Part shown: in pieces, positions 9,070-19,035 of the stretch
Layout of the letters: every line of letters begins with the position of its first letter
Position numbering within the stretch: the stretch's first letter is position 1
Source of the DNA: an uncultured Clostridia bacterium
Lineage (GTDB): Bacteria > Bacillota > Clostridia > TANB77 > CAG-508
Direction of reading: 5' to 3'
NCBI GenBank assembly: GCA_934149165.1
Contig: CAKPDY010000005.1
Span: forward strand, 11,221 to 75,220
DNA length: 64,000 nucleotides
The notes under the pieces: generated by a model
Databases searched by the model: none
What the model saw: the letters and a program-made list of their open reading frames with translations, nothing else
What the model was told of the DNA's origin: nothing
Program-made: the position numbers and the translations under genes

Positions 9070-9145
9070 ATTATAGGACTTTTTACATTTTTTTCCAAGA
9101 GTGAAACTTGGGAAGTTTTGTCGAATACGTAAAAAGTTTTCGACA
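9070..9145 (-). promoter_or_regulatory. spoIIA promoter region with two Spo0A boxes
   Basis: On the minus strand TTGGAA (9093-9098), 17 bases and TATAAT (9070-9075) form a SigA-type promoter. Upstream of it are two oppositely oriented 0A boxes, TGTCGAA at 9119-9125 and TTCGACA at 9139-9145, matching the Spo0A consensus TGTCGAA. A small repeat CCAAG-N7-CTTGG (9095-9111) overlaps the -35 region. In Bacillus spoIIA depends on SigH plus Spo0A; no convincing SigH site is visible here. Confidence 0.7.
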
Positions 9146-9180
9146 TTTTTTATGATTTTATATTTAGATATTTAGAAAAT

Positions 9181-9231
9181 AAAAAACACTTCAAATATTA
9201 AATAAAATATCTAATATTTGAAGTATTTTTA
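9181..9231 (-). terminator. Terminator after the DUF2974 gene
   Basis: The inverted repeat ACTTCAAATATTA / TAATATTTGAAGT is flanked by an A/T-rich tail. It separates the end of the 9235-10365 gene from the spoIIA promoter. Confidence 0.75.
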
Positions 9232-9234
9232 TTT

Positions 9235-10365
9235 TTAAATTTTTTTATTTTTATTATTTTTAAAAAGAACTGTTCCTTTTTCTAATTCTGATACATTATT
9301 TTTTGCAACTTTTATTAATACAGAAGCTGCATGAAGTGCTAATTTTTTTGTTTCTGTATCTAAATCTTGATATGATTTTAGCATAATCTTTGTACTTTGA
9401 AACAAATTTTCTTTTATTCCCTTAAATGTTTCTTCATCTGTTTTATAGATTATATCAAATACAGCATCAATTATTTCTTCTCTTTTTTTAGGTTCTATTT
9501 CTCCTAACCAATCTGTAAGTGTTTTATCTATAAAATCACTTTGATTTGAAAGTTTTTCAGCTTTTACAAATTTTATTCCTATTACTTCCCATGTATATAT
9601 ATCATGTTGCATAATTCCTTTTGCATTACTTATTAATATAGTATAATCTTCTTTATGACTCATTAGTCTACCTATTATAGAAGAATTTGGTATATATGAA
9701 TGAGCTTTATTAATTATACTATTATACTCATTTGTTTTAACAATCTCTTCACTAAACCCTGGTCCATCGAAATTATATATTTTTATAATTCTATTTTTAA
9801 TTTCTTCTGATACAAACATTGCACAATATATAGCTAAATTTCCACCTTTTGAATGTCCTCCTATTATTATCTTTTTGTTTGGATTTTTCTTTGCCATTAT
9901 CTCCACATATTCTTTAGCAGATTTTTGAGATTCAATATGACATTTAAACGACATATTGAAATCTTCTTTCCAACCAACAATAGTTGAATCTGTACCTCTT
10001 AATGATATATACATTACATCATTTGGTAGAAAAACTGTTATTGCAGAAAATTGTTTTTCTTTCTCTGGGTCATATATGTTTATATAATCTGTAGCTATTA
10101 AATTTCCAAACCTTATTGACTTTCCAATTTCTGGGAACAGGTATACGTCATCTGGCCATAATATTCTTAAATTTTTCTTCTGTTTTTGTTGAAATTGAAA
10201 CCTTTTATTTAATTCTTTTATTGTTACTTTTTCATTTTCCTTTATTATTGTGTCAAATGGCAAATATGAAAATCTTGCCATTATTGCACTATCAATTTCA
10301 TTAAATTTAGATAATGAAAAATCTAAATCTCCTCTCCATTTTATATAATCTATAATATTTGACAT
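9235..10365 (-). CDS. DUF2974 (Mbeg1-like) alpha/beta-hydrolase
   Basis: The 376-residue protein has the lipase-like nucleophile elbow GGHSKGGNLA at about residues 168-177, with the candidate catalytic Ser in GHSKG. The preceding segment MYISLRGTDSTIVGWKEDF would form the oxyanion region, and YNFDGPGF follows. These are typical of the DUF2974 family found in many Firmicutes. No signal peptide or membrane helix is seen, so it is probably cytosolic. The substrate is unknown. It sits 30 bases after the ABC exporter pair on the same strand and ends in its own terminator. Confidence 0.85.
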   Translation of the reverse strand: MSNIIDYIKWRGDLDFSLSKFNEIDSAIMARFSYLPFDTIIKENEKVTIKELNKRFQFQQKQKKNLRILWPDDVYLFPEIGKSIRFGNLIATDYINIYDPEKEKQFSAITVFLPNDVMYISLRGTDSTIVGWKEDFNMSFKCHIESQKSAKEYVEIMAKKNPNKKIIIGGHSKGGNLAIYCAMFVSEEIKNRIIKIYNFDGPGFSEEIVKTNEYNSIINKAHSYIPNSSIIGRLMSHKEDYTILISNAKGIMQHDIYTWEVIGIKFVKAEKLSNQSDFIDKTLTDWLGEIEPKKREEIIDAVFDIIYKTDEETFKGIKENLFQSTKIMLKSYQDLDTETKKLALHAASVLIKVAKNNVSELEKGTVLFKNNKNKKI

Positions 10366-10395
10366 TTTTAGTTTTCTCCTTTGAATTTATTTTTT

Positions 10396-12240
10396 CTATT
10401 CTTCAACTTCTTCAAATTGTGAATTATATAAACTAGCATAAAATCCATTTTTATTTAACAATTCTTCATGAGTACCCTGTTCAACAATATCACCATTGTT
10501 CATAACCAAAATTAAATCTGCATTTTTAATTGTTGATAATCTATGTGCAATAATAAAACTTGTTCTACCTTTCATAAGTTCATCCATCGCTTCCTGAATT
10601 TGTATTTCAGTTCTAGTATCTATTGAACTTGTGGCTTCATCTAATATTAATATCTTAGGATTTGCTAAAATTACACGTGCTATTGTTAATAATTGTTTTT
10701 GTCCTTGTGAAATATTACTTGTTTCTTCATTTATTTCCATATTATATGAATTTGGTAGTGTTTTAATAAAATGATGCACTTTTGCTGCTTTTGCCGCTTC
10801 TATTACTTCTGAATCTGTTGCATCTAATTTACTATATCTAATATTATCTTTTATAGTTCCATTAAATAGCCATGTATCTTGAAGCACCATTCCAAATAAT
10901 TTTCTTATTTCTCCTCTATCAAAATTCTTAATATCATGTCCATCAATCAAAATTCTTCCAGAGTTTAAATCGTAGAAACGCATTAATAATTTTACTATTG
11001 TTGTTTTTCCTGCTCCTGTTGGACCAACTATGGCTATTTTTTGACCTTCTTTGATATCTGCATTAAAATCGTTTATCACAATTTTTTCTGGTGTATAACC
11101 AAAATGAACATTTTCAAATTTAACATTTCCTTTTAAAGTATTTATATCTGTATTGTCTGTCACATTTTTTGTTTCTTCTTTTTCACCTAAAAATTCAAAA
11201 ATTCTCTCAGCAGCAGCTATCATTGCTTGTATCATGCTTGATACTTGTGCAATTTGATTTATAGGTTGAGTAAATTGTTTATTATATTGTATAAAAGATT
11301 GGATGTTTCCTACTGTAATTTTACCTTGTATACTTAAATATCCACCTAATAAAGCAATTGCAACATAACCAATATTACCTATAAAATTCATTATCGGATG
11401 TATTAATCCAGACAGAAATTGTGATTTCCATGATGATACATATAATTCATCATTTGATTTTTTAAACTCTTTAATTGCTTTTTCTTCACCATTAAATACT
11501 TTTACTATATTATATCCACCAAAAGTTTCTTCTACATTTCCATTAACATGTCCTAGATATTCTTGCTGTTTTATAAAATATTTTTGAGATTTAGATACAA
11601 CATTTTTTACTGCAAATGCTGATATTGGTAATATTAATAAAGAAATTAAAGTCATGGTTATATTCATTGAAAACATCATATATAAAATACCTACTAATGT
11701 ACATACTGATGTTATTATTTGCGTAATACTTTGATTTAAATTAGTACTTAATGTATCTATATCATTTGTTATTATAGATAATACTTCTCCATTTGTCTTT
11801 TTGTCAAAATAATTCATAGGTAATTTATTTATTTTTTTAGCTAAATCATTACGTAATTTATATGTTAATTTTTGTGCTATATTTGTCATTGCAAATCCTT
11901 GAATAAATGAAAATATTGCACTTATTATATATAGTGTTACTAAAGTTAAAAGTATTTTGCCTATATTAGAGAAATTAATTCCTGATCCGCCTGAAATTTT
12001 ACTAATTATTCCTGTATATATTTCTGTTGTTGCATTTCCCAATATTTTTGGTCCAACAATAGAAAATATTGTACTTCCTATTGCAAATACTAACACAATT
12101 ATTAAACCTATTTTATATTTTGAAAGATAATTTTTTAATAATACTTTTGTTGTTCCTTTAAAATCCTTTGCCTTTTCTACTGGAGCCATTCCTGGTCCAT
12201 GTCCTCCTCCCATTGGAGGCTTTCTTTTATTATTTGTCAT
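10396..12240 (-). CDS. Heterodimeric ABC exporter subunit with the active Walker B
   Basis: The 614-residue half-transporter has a transmembrane domain (about 35-335) and an ABC domain (about 370-605). Walker A is GPTGAGKTT. The signature is degenerate, ISQGQ instead of LSGGQ, while Walker B is ILILDEATSS with the catalytic Glu. This complements the partner at 12230-14539, whose signature is intact but whose catalytic Glu is Asp. The pair would thus form one active and one degenerate ATP site, as in BmrCD-type multidrug exporters. A His/Met/Gly-rich N-terminus precedes the first helix. The start overlaps the partner's stop by 11 bases, so the two are translationally coupled. Confidence 0.93.
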   Translation of the reverse strand: MTNNKRKPPMGGGHGPGMAPVEKAKDFKGTTKVLLKNYLSKYKIGLIIVLVFAIGSTIFSIVGPKILGNATTEIYTGIISKISGGSGINFSNIGKILLTLVTLYIISAIFSFIQGFAMTNIAQKLTYKLRNDLAKKINKLPMNYFDKKTNGEVLSIITNDIDTLSTNLNQSITQIITSVCTLVGILYMMFSMNITMTLISLLILPISAFAVKNVVSKSQKYFIKQQEYLGHVNGNVEETFGGYNIVKVFNGEEKAIKEFKKSNDELYVSSWKSQFLSGLIHPIMNFIGNIGYVAIALLGGYLSIQGKITVGNIQSFIQYNKQFTQPINQIAQVSSMIQAMIAAAERIFEFLGEKEETKNVTDNTDINTLKGNVKFENVHFGYTPEKIVINDFNADIKEGQKIAIVGPTGAGKTTIVKLLMRFYDLNSGRILIDGHDIKNFDRGEIRKLFGMVLQDTWLFNGTIKDNIRYSKLDATDSEVIEAAKAAKVHHFIKTLPNSYNMEINEETSNISQGQKQLLTIARVILANPKILILDEATSSIDTRTEIQIQEAMDELMKGRTSFIIAHRLSTIKNADLILVMNNGDIVEQGTHEELLNKNGFYASLYNSQFEEVEE

Positions 12241-14539
12241 TTTCTAATTCCTCCTTTGAAAGTTGTGATAAAGCTATTTGTTTATATATCTCATTATTCT
12301 TTAATAATTGCTCATGTGTTCCTTTTCCAACAATTTTTCCTTCATCTAATACTATTATTTGATTTGCATTCATTATAGTACTTATTCTTTGAGCAACTAT
12401 TATTACTGTTTTATCATGTGTTACTTCTTCTAATGCTGTACGTAATTTTAAATCTGTTTTGAAATCTAAGGCTGAAAAACTATCATCAAAAACATATATT
12501 TCTGGGTCTTTTGCTATTGCCCTTGCTATAGATAAACGTTGTTTTTGACCACCTGAAACATTGTTTCCACCTTGTGATATTTCAGAATTATACAAATCGG
12601 TTTTTGAATTTATAAATTCTTCAGCTTGTGCGATTTTAGCCGCTTGTATCATTTTTTTATCTGACATATTTTCATCACTGTATTTGATATTAGATTCTAT
12701 TGTTCCTGAGAATAGTACACCTTTTTGTGGTACAAATCCTATAACATTTCTTAATTCTTTTTGTGTTACATCTTTTATATTTACACCATCTATTAAAATT
12801 TCTCCACCTGTTACATCATAAAAACGTGGCAATAAATTTACCACTGTAGATTTACCACTTCCTGTACTTCCTATTATTGCTGTAACTTCACCTGGTTTTG
12901 CTGTAAAATTAATATCTGTTAAAATTTCCGCATCTGCATCTGGATATCTAAAAGAAACATCTTTAAATTCTACTAATCCTTTTTTAGTTTTATCAAAATG
13001 TTTAACATTTTTCTTATCCTCTATTATAGGTTCTGTTTCTAAAACTTCTGTTATACGTTTTGCTGATACAGAAGCACGTGGTAACATTATTGACAACATT
13101 GATATAAATAAGAAAGATATTACTATTTGCATTGTATATTGTATAAATGCCATTAAATCTCCTACTTGCATTACTCCTTCATCAACTTTAAAACTTCCAG
13201 CCCAAATTATTAAAAGAGATATTGAGTTCATTATAAACATTAATGATGGCATCATTAAGCTCATTCCTCTATTAACAAAAATATTAGTTTTCATCAAATC
13301 TTTATTAGCTTTATCAAATTTTTCTTCTTCATATTTTTCTTTATTAAAAGCTCTTATAACAGGGCGTCCAGTTAAGATTTCTCTAGAAACCATATTTAAT
13401 GTATCTATAAGATTTTGTAATTTTTTAAACTTTGGCATTGTTATTGCAAATAATGTTCCTACTACAAATAAAATTGCAAGTATTGCTACACCAACTATCC
13501 AAGCCATTGAATTTTCACTTGTTGTAAGTACTTTTATAAAACCTCCTATTCCCATTATTGGAGCATAAATAACTACTCTAAATAACATAGGAATTAAATT
13601 CTGTATTTGTTGAATATCGTTGGTATTTCTTGTAATTAATGAAGAACTACCAAATTTTCTATATTCTGTACTTGAAAAAGTTAATACTTTTTTAAACACT
13701 TTTTCTCTTAAGCTTTTTCCTAATTTTGCTGCCATTTTTGCTGATAGCAGAATAATTATACAACCTGAAATCACGCTTATTAGCGAAATTCCAAGCATTT
13801 GTAGTCCTGTGAATAATATGTAATCATTTTGGATTTTTTCTAAATCAGCTCCTAATTCTTCATATTCTTTTTGAACTGCAGTAATTGCAGATTGTTGTAT
13901 TATGCTATCTGGCATTGCTGAATATTTTTCATTTATTTTGTCTAACAATATATTCAAATATTCATTTGGAATATATTGTATAATTGTTATTAAATCTTGA
14001 GACATTATTTGATTAATATCTGTTATTGGTAGATTATGATTATTGTTTATTTCCGCATTAGATATAGTTTTTTGCATTGCACTAAATTCGGAAATGATTT
14101 GCTCTTTTATTTTAGTAGCGCTTTCTTCATTTTCTAATGTAGATATTAACATTAATGATTTACCTACTTCTAAATTTAATTTTTCTTGAATATCCTTACT
14201 GATTTCCTTTAATACATAAGATTCTTGCTCATCTAGTTTTGGATATTTTTTTAGGTATTTATTATATTGTTTTTCTGTTAAATTATCTTTTGAAAACACT
14301 GTATAATTTTGTAATATAAATTCATCTTCTTTACTTAATAGTAATACCTTTTCCAAAGTTTGTTTACTTATTGCTTCTGGAGCAGAATTTTGTATGCCTT
14401 TTTGTTGAATTCCTACATTAACAATTTTAGAAGTATAATCTGGTAAATTCAAGTCTGCTGCAGCTTGCACACATAGAAGCATTATTACTATAATTACTAC
14501 TAGCCAAGATTGTTTTAAGTTCTTAAGTATTTTGAGCAT
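12230..14539 (-). CDS. Heterodimeric ABC exporter subunit with a degenerate catalytic site
   Basis: This is the partner of the 10396-12240 subunit, 769 residues. After the first helix (about 12-30) it carries an unusually long extracytoplasmic insert of roughly 200 residues, rich in Gln, Glu and Lys, before helix 2 (about 245). The remaining membrane domain and ABC domain are standard. Walker A is GSTGSGKST, the signature is intact (VSGGQKQR), and Walker B reads VFDDS, with Asp replacing the catalytic Glu. That is typical of the non-catalytic half of heterodimeric exporters. The inserted outer domain resembles those seen in some BmrC-like proteins. The substrate cannot be told from sequence. 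Confidence 0.92.
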   Translation of the reverse strand: MLKILKNLKQSWLVVIIVIMLLCVQAAADLNLPDYTSKIVNVGIQQKGIQNSAPEAISKQTLEKVLLLSKEDEFILQNYTVFSKDNLTEKQYNKYLKKYPKLDEQESYVLKEISKDIQEKLNLEVGKSLMLISTLENEESATKIKEQIISEFSAMQKTISNAEINNNHNLPITDINQIMSQDLITIIQYIPNEYLNILLDKINEKYSAMPDSIIQQSAITAVQKEYEELGADLEKIQNDYILFTGLQMLGISLISVISGCIIILLSAKMAAKLGKSLREKVFKKVLTFSSTEYRKFGSSSLITRNTNDIQQIQNLIPMLFRVVIYAPIMGIGGFIKVLTTSENSMAWIVGVAILAILFVVGTLFAITMPKFKKLQNLIDTLNMVSREILTGRPVIRAFNKEKYEEEKFDKANKDLMKTNIFVNRGMSLMMPSLMFIMNSISLLIIWAGSFKVDEGVMQVGDLMAFIQYTMQIVISFLFISMLSIMLPRASVSAKRITEVLETEPIIEDKKNVKHFDKTKKGLVEFKDVSFRYPDADAEILTDINFTAKPGEVTAIIGSTGSGKSTVVNLLPRFYDVTGGEILIDGVNIKDVTQKELRNVIGFVPQKGVLFSGTIESNIKYSDENMSDKKMIQAAKIAQAEEFINSKTDLYNSEISQGGNNVSGGQKQRLSIARAIAKDPEIYVFDDSFSALDFKTDLKLRTALEEVTHDKTVIIVAQRISTIMNANQIIVLDEGKIVGKGTHEQLLKNNEIYKQIALSQLSKEELENDK

Positions 14540-14609
14540 TTGTTTAATCTCCTTCCTTGTTTTCCTATCTTAAATATGCAATTTTTGTATAAAATATTCA
14601 TAAAAAATA

Positions 14610-14651
14610 TTGTCCTTGGCTATGCATTTTATATTGCACTTCCAAGGACAA
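14610..14651 (-). terminator. Terminator after pyk
   Basis: The arms TTGTCCTTGG (14610-14619) and CCAAGGACAA (14642-14651) pair perfectly. A T-rich tail follows on the minus strand. It lies just after the pyk stop codon. Confidence 0.8.
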
Positions 14652-14675
14652 ATTTTAAAACTTTATATGCTAAAA

Positions 14676-16109
14676 TTAAGCTTTAAAAACTCCACCTAAT
14701 GTTCTATTCATATCTGTAGATTTAGCACTATATAAAGCTTTTTCACCACCTGCTATTGCAAGTATATCATCTTTCAAAACAAATCCCTGTTGTCTTGCTA
14801 TTTCTATTCCTTTAGCTATTGTATCTTGTGCTGATAAGTCTTCTTTTACTAATATTGGTGTTACATTATTTACTAATGCTAATTGTCTATATGTTTGTTC
14901 ATTTTTTGTTACCGCAAATATTGGGCAACATGGCATAAAACTTGCCAACATTTTTGGTGTATCTCCACCTTCTGTATATGCAAATATACCTTTTGCATTC
15001 ATTTTTTTAGCTGTTACACATAATGCACGATCTAAGTAAAATTCATAATTTGCATATTCAAAATCTGTATCTCTTAATCCTAATCTTTTTTCATAATTTA
15101 TATCATTTTCTGTTGCTATAGCTATCTTAGACATTGTTTCAACACATTGAACTGGATATTTTCCCATTGCACTTTCACCAGATAGCATTATTGCTCCTGT
15201 TATATCAAATATAGCATTTGCTACATCAGAAACTTCTGCTCTTGTTGGACGTGGGTTTGTTGTCATTGATTCCAACATTTGTGTTGCTGTTATAACTATT
15301 TTTCCTGCTTTATTACATTTTTTTATAAGTTCTTTTTGAACTATAGGAACTTGTTCCATTGGTATTTCAACACCCATATCTCCACGTGCAACCATAATAC
15401 CATCTGATACTTCTAAAATAGAATCGAAATTATCTATACCTTCTTGACTTTCTATTTTAGATATAATTTTAATATTTTCTCCACCATTTTCATTTAACAC
15501 TTTACGAATTGCATTAACATCATCTGCACTTCTTATAAATGATGCAGCTATAAAGTCAAAACCATTTTTACATCCTGCTATTAAATCATTTATATCTTTT
15601 TCTTTTAATGCTGGTAAATTAATATGTGTTCCTGGAATATTTATACTTTTTTTATTTCCTAAAGCTCCACCATTCATTATTTTACATACAACATCTTTGT
15701 TTTCTATTCTTAATACTTCAAGTTCAATTTTTCCATCATCTATTAAAATTGTTGTTCCTATTTTTACATCTTTGTATAAATCCTTATATGTAACTGAAAC
15801 TTTAGTTGTATCCCCTACTATATCTTCATTTACTAATGTAAATTCTTCTTCTGCATTAAGTATTACTGGATTTTCTACTAGCATACCTGTTCTTATTTCT
15901 GGACCTTGTGTATCTAATAAAGCTGCAACTGGTAAACCTAGTTCTTCTCTAGCTTCTACAAATGGTTTGAAATATTTCTCTTGATCTTCAAATGAACCAT
16001 GTGAAAAATTAAATCTTCCCACATTCATTCCTGCTTTCATCATTCTCTTTAGCATTTCTTTGTTTCCTACAGCTGGACCTATAGTACATACAATTTTTGT
16101 TCTTTTCAT
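14676..16109 (-). CDS. pyk: Pyruvate kinase
   Basis: The enzyme converts phosphoenolpyruvate and ADP to pyruvate and ATP, the last step of glycolysis. The 477-residue protein begins MKRTKIVCTIGPA and contains NFSHGS, DTQGPEIRTG, the lysine motif IISKIESQEG, MVARGDMGVEIP and TQMLESM, all classic active-site segments. The start at 16109 is chosen because GGGAGG lies before it; an in-frame ATG 18 bases upstream overlaps that ribosome site. It lacks the extra C-terminal PEP-utiliser-like domain found in Bacillus. A promoter and a 0A-like box are upstream. Confidence 0.97.
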   Translation of the reverse strand: MKRTKIVCTIGPAVGNKEMLKRMMKAGMNVGRFNFSHGSFEDQEKYFKPFVEAREELGLPVAALLDTQGPEIRTGMLVENPVILNAEEEFTLVNEDIVGDTTKVSVTYKDLYKDVKIGTTILIDDGKIELEVLRIENKDVVCKIMNGGALGNKKSINIPGTHINLPALKEKDINDLIAGCKNGFDFIAASFIRSADDVNAIRKVLNENGGENIKIISKIESQEGIDNFDSILEVSDGIMVARGDMGVEIPMEQVPIVQKELIKKCNKAGKIVITATQMLESMTTNPRPTRAEVSDVANAIFDITGAIMLSGESAMGKYPVQCVETMSKIAIATENDINYEKRLGLRDTDFEYANYEFYLDRALCVTAKKMNAKGIFAYTEGGDTPKMLASFMPCCPIFAVTKNEQTYRQLALVNNVTPILVKEDLSAQDTIAKGIEIARQQGFVLKDDILAIAGGEKALYSAKSTDMNRTLGGVFKA

Positions 16110-16182
16110 AATATATTTTCCTCCCATTACTAATATATATATAACTAGAAATTTGGTTACATATATTGTTTTAACGTCTGAT

Positions 16183-16225
16183 ATTATATCACCTATTTTT
16201 TTTATTTACAAGGGATTTTTCGACA
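16183..16225 (-). promoter_or_regulatory. pyk promoter with a candidate Spo0A box
   Basis: On the minus strand TTGTAA (16206-16211), 17 bases and TATAAT (16183-16188) give a SigA-type promoter. A TGTCGAA box (16219-16225) lies seven bases upstream of the -35. Its neighbourhood, TTTTCGACATTTTTT, is nearly identical to the distal 0A box of spoIIA. Confidence 0.5.
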
Positions 16226-16257
16226 TTTTTTGTAAAAAGAGGTTTATTAACATAGTT

Positions 16258-18828
16258 CTATTTTTCAATCCATTTAATCAAATCTAAATTCTCTGCATCT
16301 AATATCATTTCATGTTTTGGCATAACTCTAAATGTATACCCATAATTTCCTCCTGTTGTTAACTCCACATTTGCTTCAAATTTATATGTTTTATTACTAT
16401 CATCTGATTCAATTAATTTCATTGGTATTACAACTGCATTACTTACAACACCTGTATCTTCAATTTGTCCATAATAAACCTGAGCTTGAATTTTATCCAC
16501 CGAAATATTAGGCAACTTTACATTACATCTAACTTTAATTGATTTACCAGCATCAATTGTTTCATTATCTGCATTACTATCTTCTTGAGTTATAATAATT
16601 TTATCAAAGCTTTCACTTATTTTCTTTTTCCATAAATTAAACTCAGTAACATTTGCTAAATCAGTGTAATATTTATTTGTTAAATTACATAAAGGCATAT
16701 ATAATTTTTGCATGTAATCAACTAACATTCTTGATGTACTAAATTTACCACCTGTAGTAATTATAGATTCTTTCATCATATTTACCCATTTATTTGAAAA
16801 ACCTTTATCATTTTGATTATAATAACTTGGTATTATTTTCTTTTCTAGTGTTGTGTATATACTTTCACTATCATCATTATCTTGAACTTCATAATTATCA
16901 TAATCCGAATTAGTACCTATCTTCCAGCCATTACAAGCATTATAACCTTCAGCCCACCAACCATCTAATATACTAAAATTAATTACACCATTTACAGATG
17001 CTTTTTGACCACTTGTTCCAGATGCTTCCATTGGACGCCTTGGATTATTTAACCATACATCAACACCACTTATTAAATACCTAGACATTCCGATACTATA
17101 ATCTTCTAACAAAAATACTTTTCCTTTAAATTGTGGTTTCATAGATATTTCATGTATAAATTTAATTAGTTCTTGACCTTCTTTATCTGCTGGATGTGCT
17201 TTTCCTGCAAAAATTAATTGAACTGGCTTATTTTTATCATTTAAAATTTGGGTAATTCTTTCTAAATCCCTAAAAATTAATGTAGCTCTTTTATATGTTG
17301 CAAATCTTCTTGCAAATCCTATTGTTAAAGCATTTGGATTTAATCCTGAAACTACATTTGAAATTTCATCATATGTATATCCATTTCTTTTTAATCTTTC
17401 TGCTGTATTATCTTTTACTAATGCCAATAATTTTCTTTTTCTTTCAATATGTGCTTCCCATAATTCTTTATCTGGAATATTTTTTATATTTTTCCATACA
17501 TTATTATCATAAATCATATCTTGCCAAAATGGAATTAAATATCTATTATACAACCTTTTTAAATTTGGAGCTAGCCATGTGCATGTGTGAATTCCATTTG
17601 TTACATATGTTATAGGTGACTCATGTGATATTATATTTGGCCAAACATCTGCAAATAATTCTCTTGAAACAGCTCCATGAAGCTTACTTACACCGTTTTT
17701 CTTTCCTGAAATTTTAAGTGCTAATATTCCCATATTAAATCCACTATTTTGAACTTTTGCATTTGGAGCCATTCCCATTTTCAAAAATTCCTCTTTTGAT
17801 ATTCCAAAACTGTCCCAAATTCCATTAAAATATGTTTCAATTAATGCTATTGGGAAAATATCATTTCCTGCAGGAACTGGTGTATGTGTTGTAAATACAG
17901 TTTTTGAAGATACTATGTCTTTTGCTATATTAAATGATACTTTCTTTTGTTTCATTATTTGTTCTATTAATTCTATTATTAAGAAAGATGAATGACCTTC
18001 ATTCATATGATAAACTGTTGGATTTAAACCAAGTTGTTTTAATGCCTTAACACCTGCCATACCAAGCACAATTTCTTGTTGTATTCTTGTTTCTTGATTT
18101 CCACCATATAATGTTGACGTTATTCCTCTATATTCTGCTATATTTTCTTTTACATCTGAATCTAATAAATATAATTTTACCCTTCCAACATTTATTTGCC
18201 ATAATTTTAAATACAGTGTTCCTTTTGGCATTTTTACATCTATTAAAACATTCTCTTTTTTAGAATTTTTTACTTCTTTAATTGGTAATGTTGAAACATC
18301 TATACTTCTAAACTCTGTTTCTTGTTCACCATAAGCATTTATTTTTTGATGAAAATATCCATTTTTATATAATAGCCCTACTGCAACAAGTGGAATTCCC
18401 AAGTCACTTGCTGATTTTAAATGATCACCAGATAAAATTCCAAGTCCACCTGAATAAATTTGTACTATTTCATCTAGCCCATATTCTGCTGAAAAATATG
18501 CTATTAAATCATTTTTGTTATTTGGATATTTTTTTAAAAACCATGTATTTTTACTTTCCATATATGAATTAAAATTTACTAATAATTCATCATATTTTTT
18601 TAAAAATTCATTATTTTGTAATATATTATTCAATTTTTCCTGTGATACTAATCTTAAAAATTTGACAGGATTTTTTTCTACTTTTTCCCACAAATCTATA
18701 TCAATTTGTTTAAATAATTTTAAAAATTCACTATTCCAAGACCACCATAAATTATTTGATATTTTTGAAAGACCTTTTATTCTTTCTGGTAATTGTGGTG
18801 TTACTGTAATTCTATTAAAAACATACAT
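16258..18828 (-). CDS. glgP: Glycogen/alpha-glucan phosphorylase (short GlgP type)
   Basis: The enzyme releases glucose-1-phosphate from alpha-1,4-glucans. The 856-residue protein starts with a DUF3417 segment (RIKGLSKISNNLWWSWN), followed by the phosphorylase core (AYFSAEYGLDE, YHMNEGHSSFL, THTPVPAGND). The pyridoxal-phosphate region MEASGTSGQKASVNGV replaces the lysine motif of the long mammalian-type enzymes, as is typical for the Thermotoga-like alpha-glucan phosphorylase family. A C-terminal beta-rich region of about 100 residues (GKSIKVRCNVKLPN) matches the DUF3417-type architecture. It is transcribed towards pyk with about 150 bases between them, consistent with reserve-carbon use during sporulation. 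Confidence 0.93.
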   Translation of the reverse strand: MYVFNRITVTPQLPERIKGLSKISNNLWWSWNSEFLKLFKQIDIDLWEKVEKNPVKFLRLVSQEKLNNILQNNEFLKKYDELLVNFNSYMESKNTWFLKKYPNNKNDLIAYFSAEYGLDEIVQIYSGGLGILSGDHLKSASDLGIPLVAVGLLYKNGYFHQKINAYGEQETEFRSIDVSTLPIKEVKNSKKENVLIDVKMPKGTLYLKLWQINVGRVKLYLLDSDVKENIAEYRGITSTLYGGNQETRIQQEIVLGMAGVKALKQLGLNPTVYHMNEGHSSFLIIELIEQIMKQKKVSFNIAKDIVSSKTVFTTHTPVPAGNDIFPIALIETYFNGIWDSFGISKEEFLKMGMAPNAKVQNSGFNMGILALKISGKKNGVSKLHGAVSRELFADVWPNIISHESPITYVTNGIHTCTWLAPNLKRLYNRYLIPFWQDMIYDNNVWKNIKNIPDKELWEAHIERKRKLLALVKDNTAERLKRNGYTYDEISNVVSGLNPNALTIGFARRFATYKRATLIFRDLERITQILNDKNKPVQLIFAGKAHPADKEGQELIKFIHEISMKPQFKGKVFLLEDYSIGMSRYLISGVDVWLNNPRRPMEASGTSGQKASVNGVINFSILDGWWAEGYNACNGWKIGTNSDYDNYEVQDNDDSESIYTTLEKKIIPSYYNQNDKGFSNKWVNMMKESIITTGGKFSTSRMLVDYMQKLYMPLCNLTNKYYTDLANVTEFNLWKKKISESFDKIIITQEDSNADNETIDAGKSIKVRCNVKLPNISVDKIQAQVYYGQIEDTGVVSNAVVIPMKLIESDDSNKTYKFEANVELTTGGNYGYTFRVMPKHEMILDAENLDLIKWIEK

Positions 18829-18959
18829 ATTGATACATTTCCTCCTTTTTCTTTCGTAATTGCATATATTTTATATTGTTTCTCTTTTTTATAGTATTAT
18901 TATCTATTAAGATGTAATTTTTGTCAAGAAATTTTTAGGAATTGATGGAGGAAGTGGAA

Positions 18960-19011
18960 AGCAAAAGGGAAAGAGGAACCCAAATGGTTTTCCCTACCCC
19001 TTGGGTTCCTC
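18960..19011 (-). terminator. Terminator after the Mg2+ ATPase gene
   Basis: An 11-bp stem, GAGGAACCCAA (18973-18983) with TTGGGTTCCTC (19001-19011), has a T/C-rich tail on the minus strand. It is unusually G+C-rich for this genome. It fills most of the 207-base gap between glgP and the ATPase gene. Confidence 0.75.
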
Positions 19012-19035
19012 CGTTTCTTTTTCACTACTCAACCT

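Noticed and set aside
18973..19011. tRNA or structured RNA in the G+C-rich gap after the Mg2+ ATPase gene
   Set aside because: The segment is a simple 11-bp hairpin with a pyrimidine tail, a terminator; no cloverleaf can be drawn.
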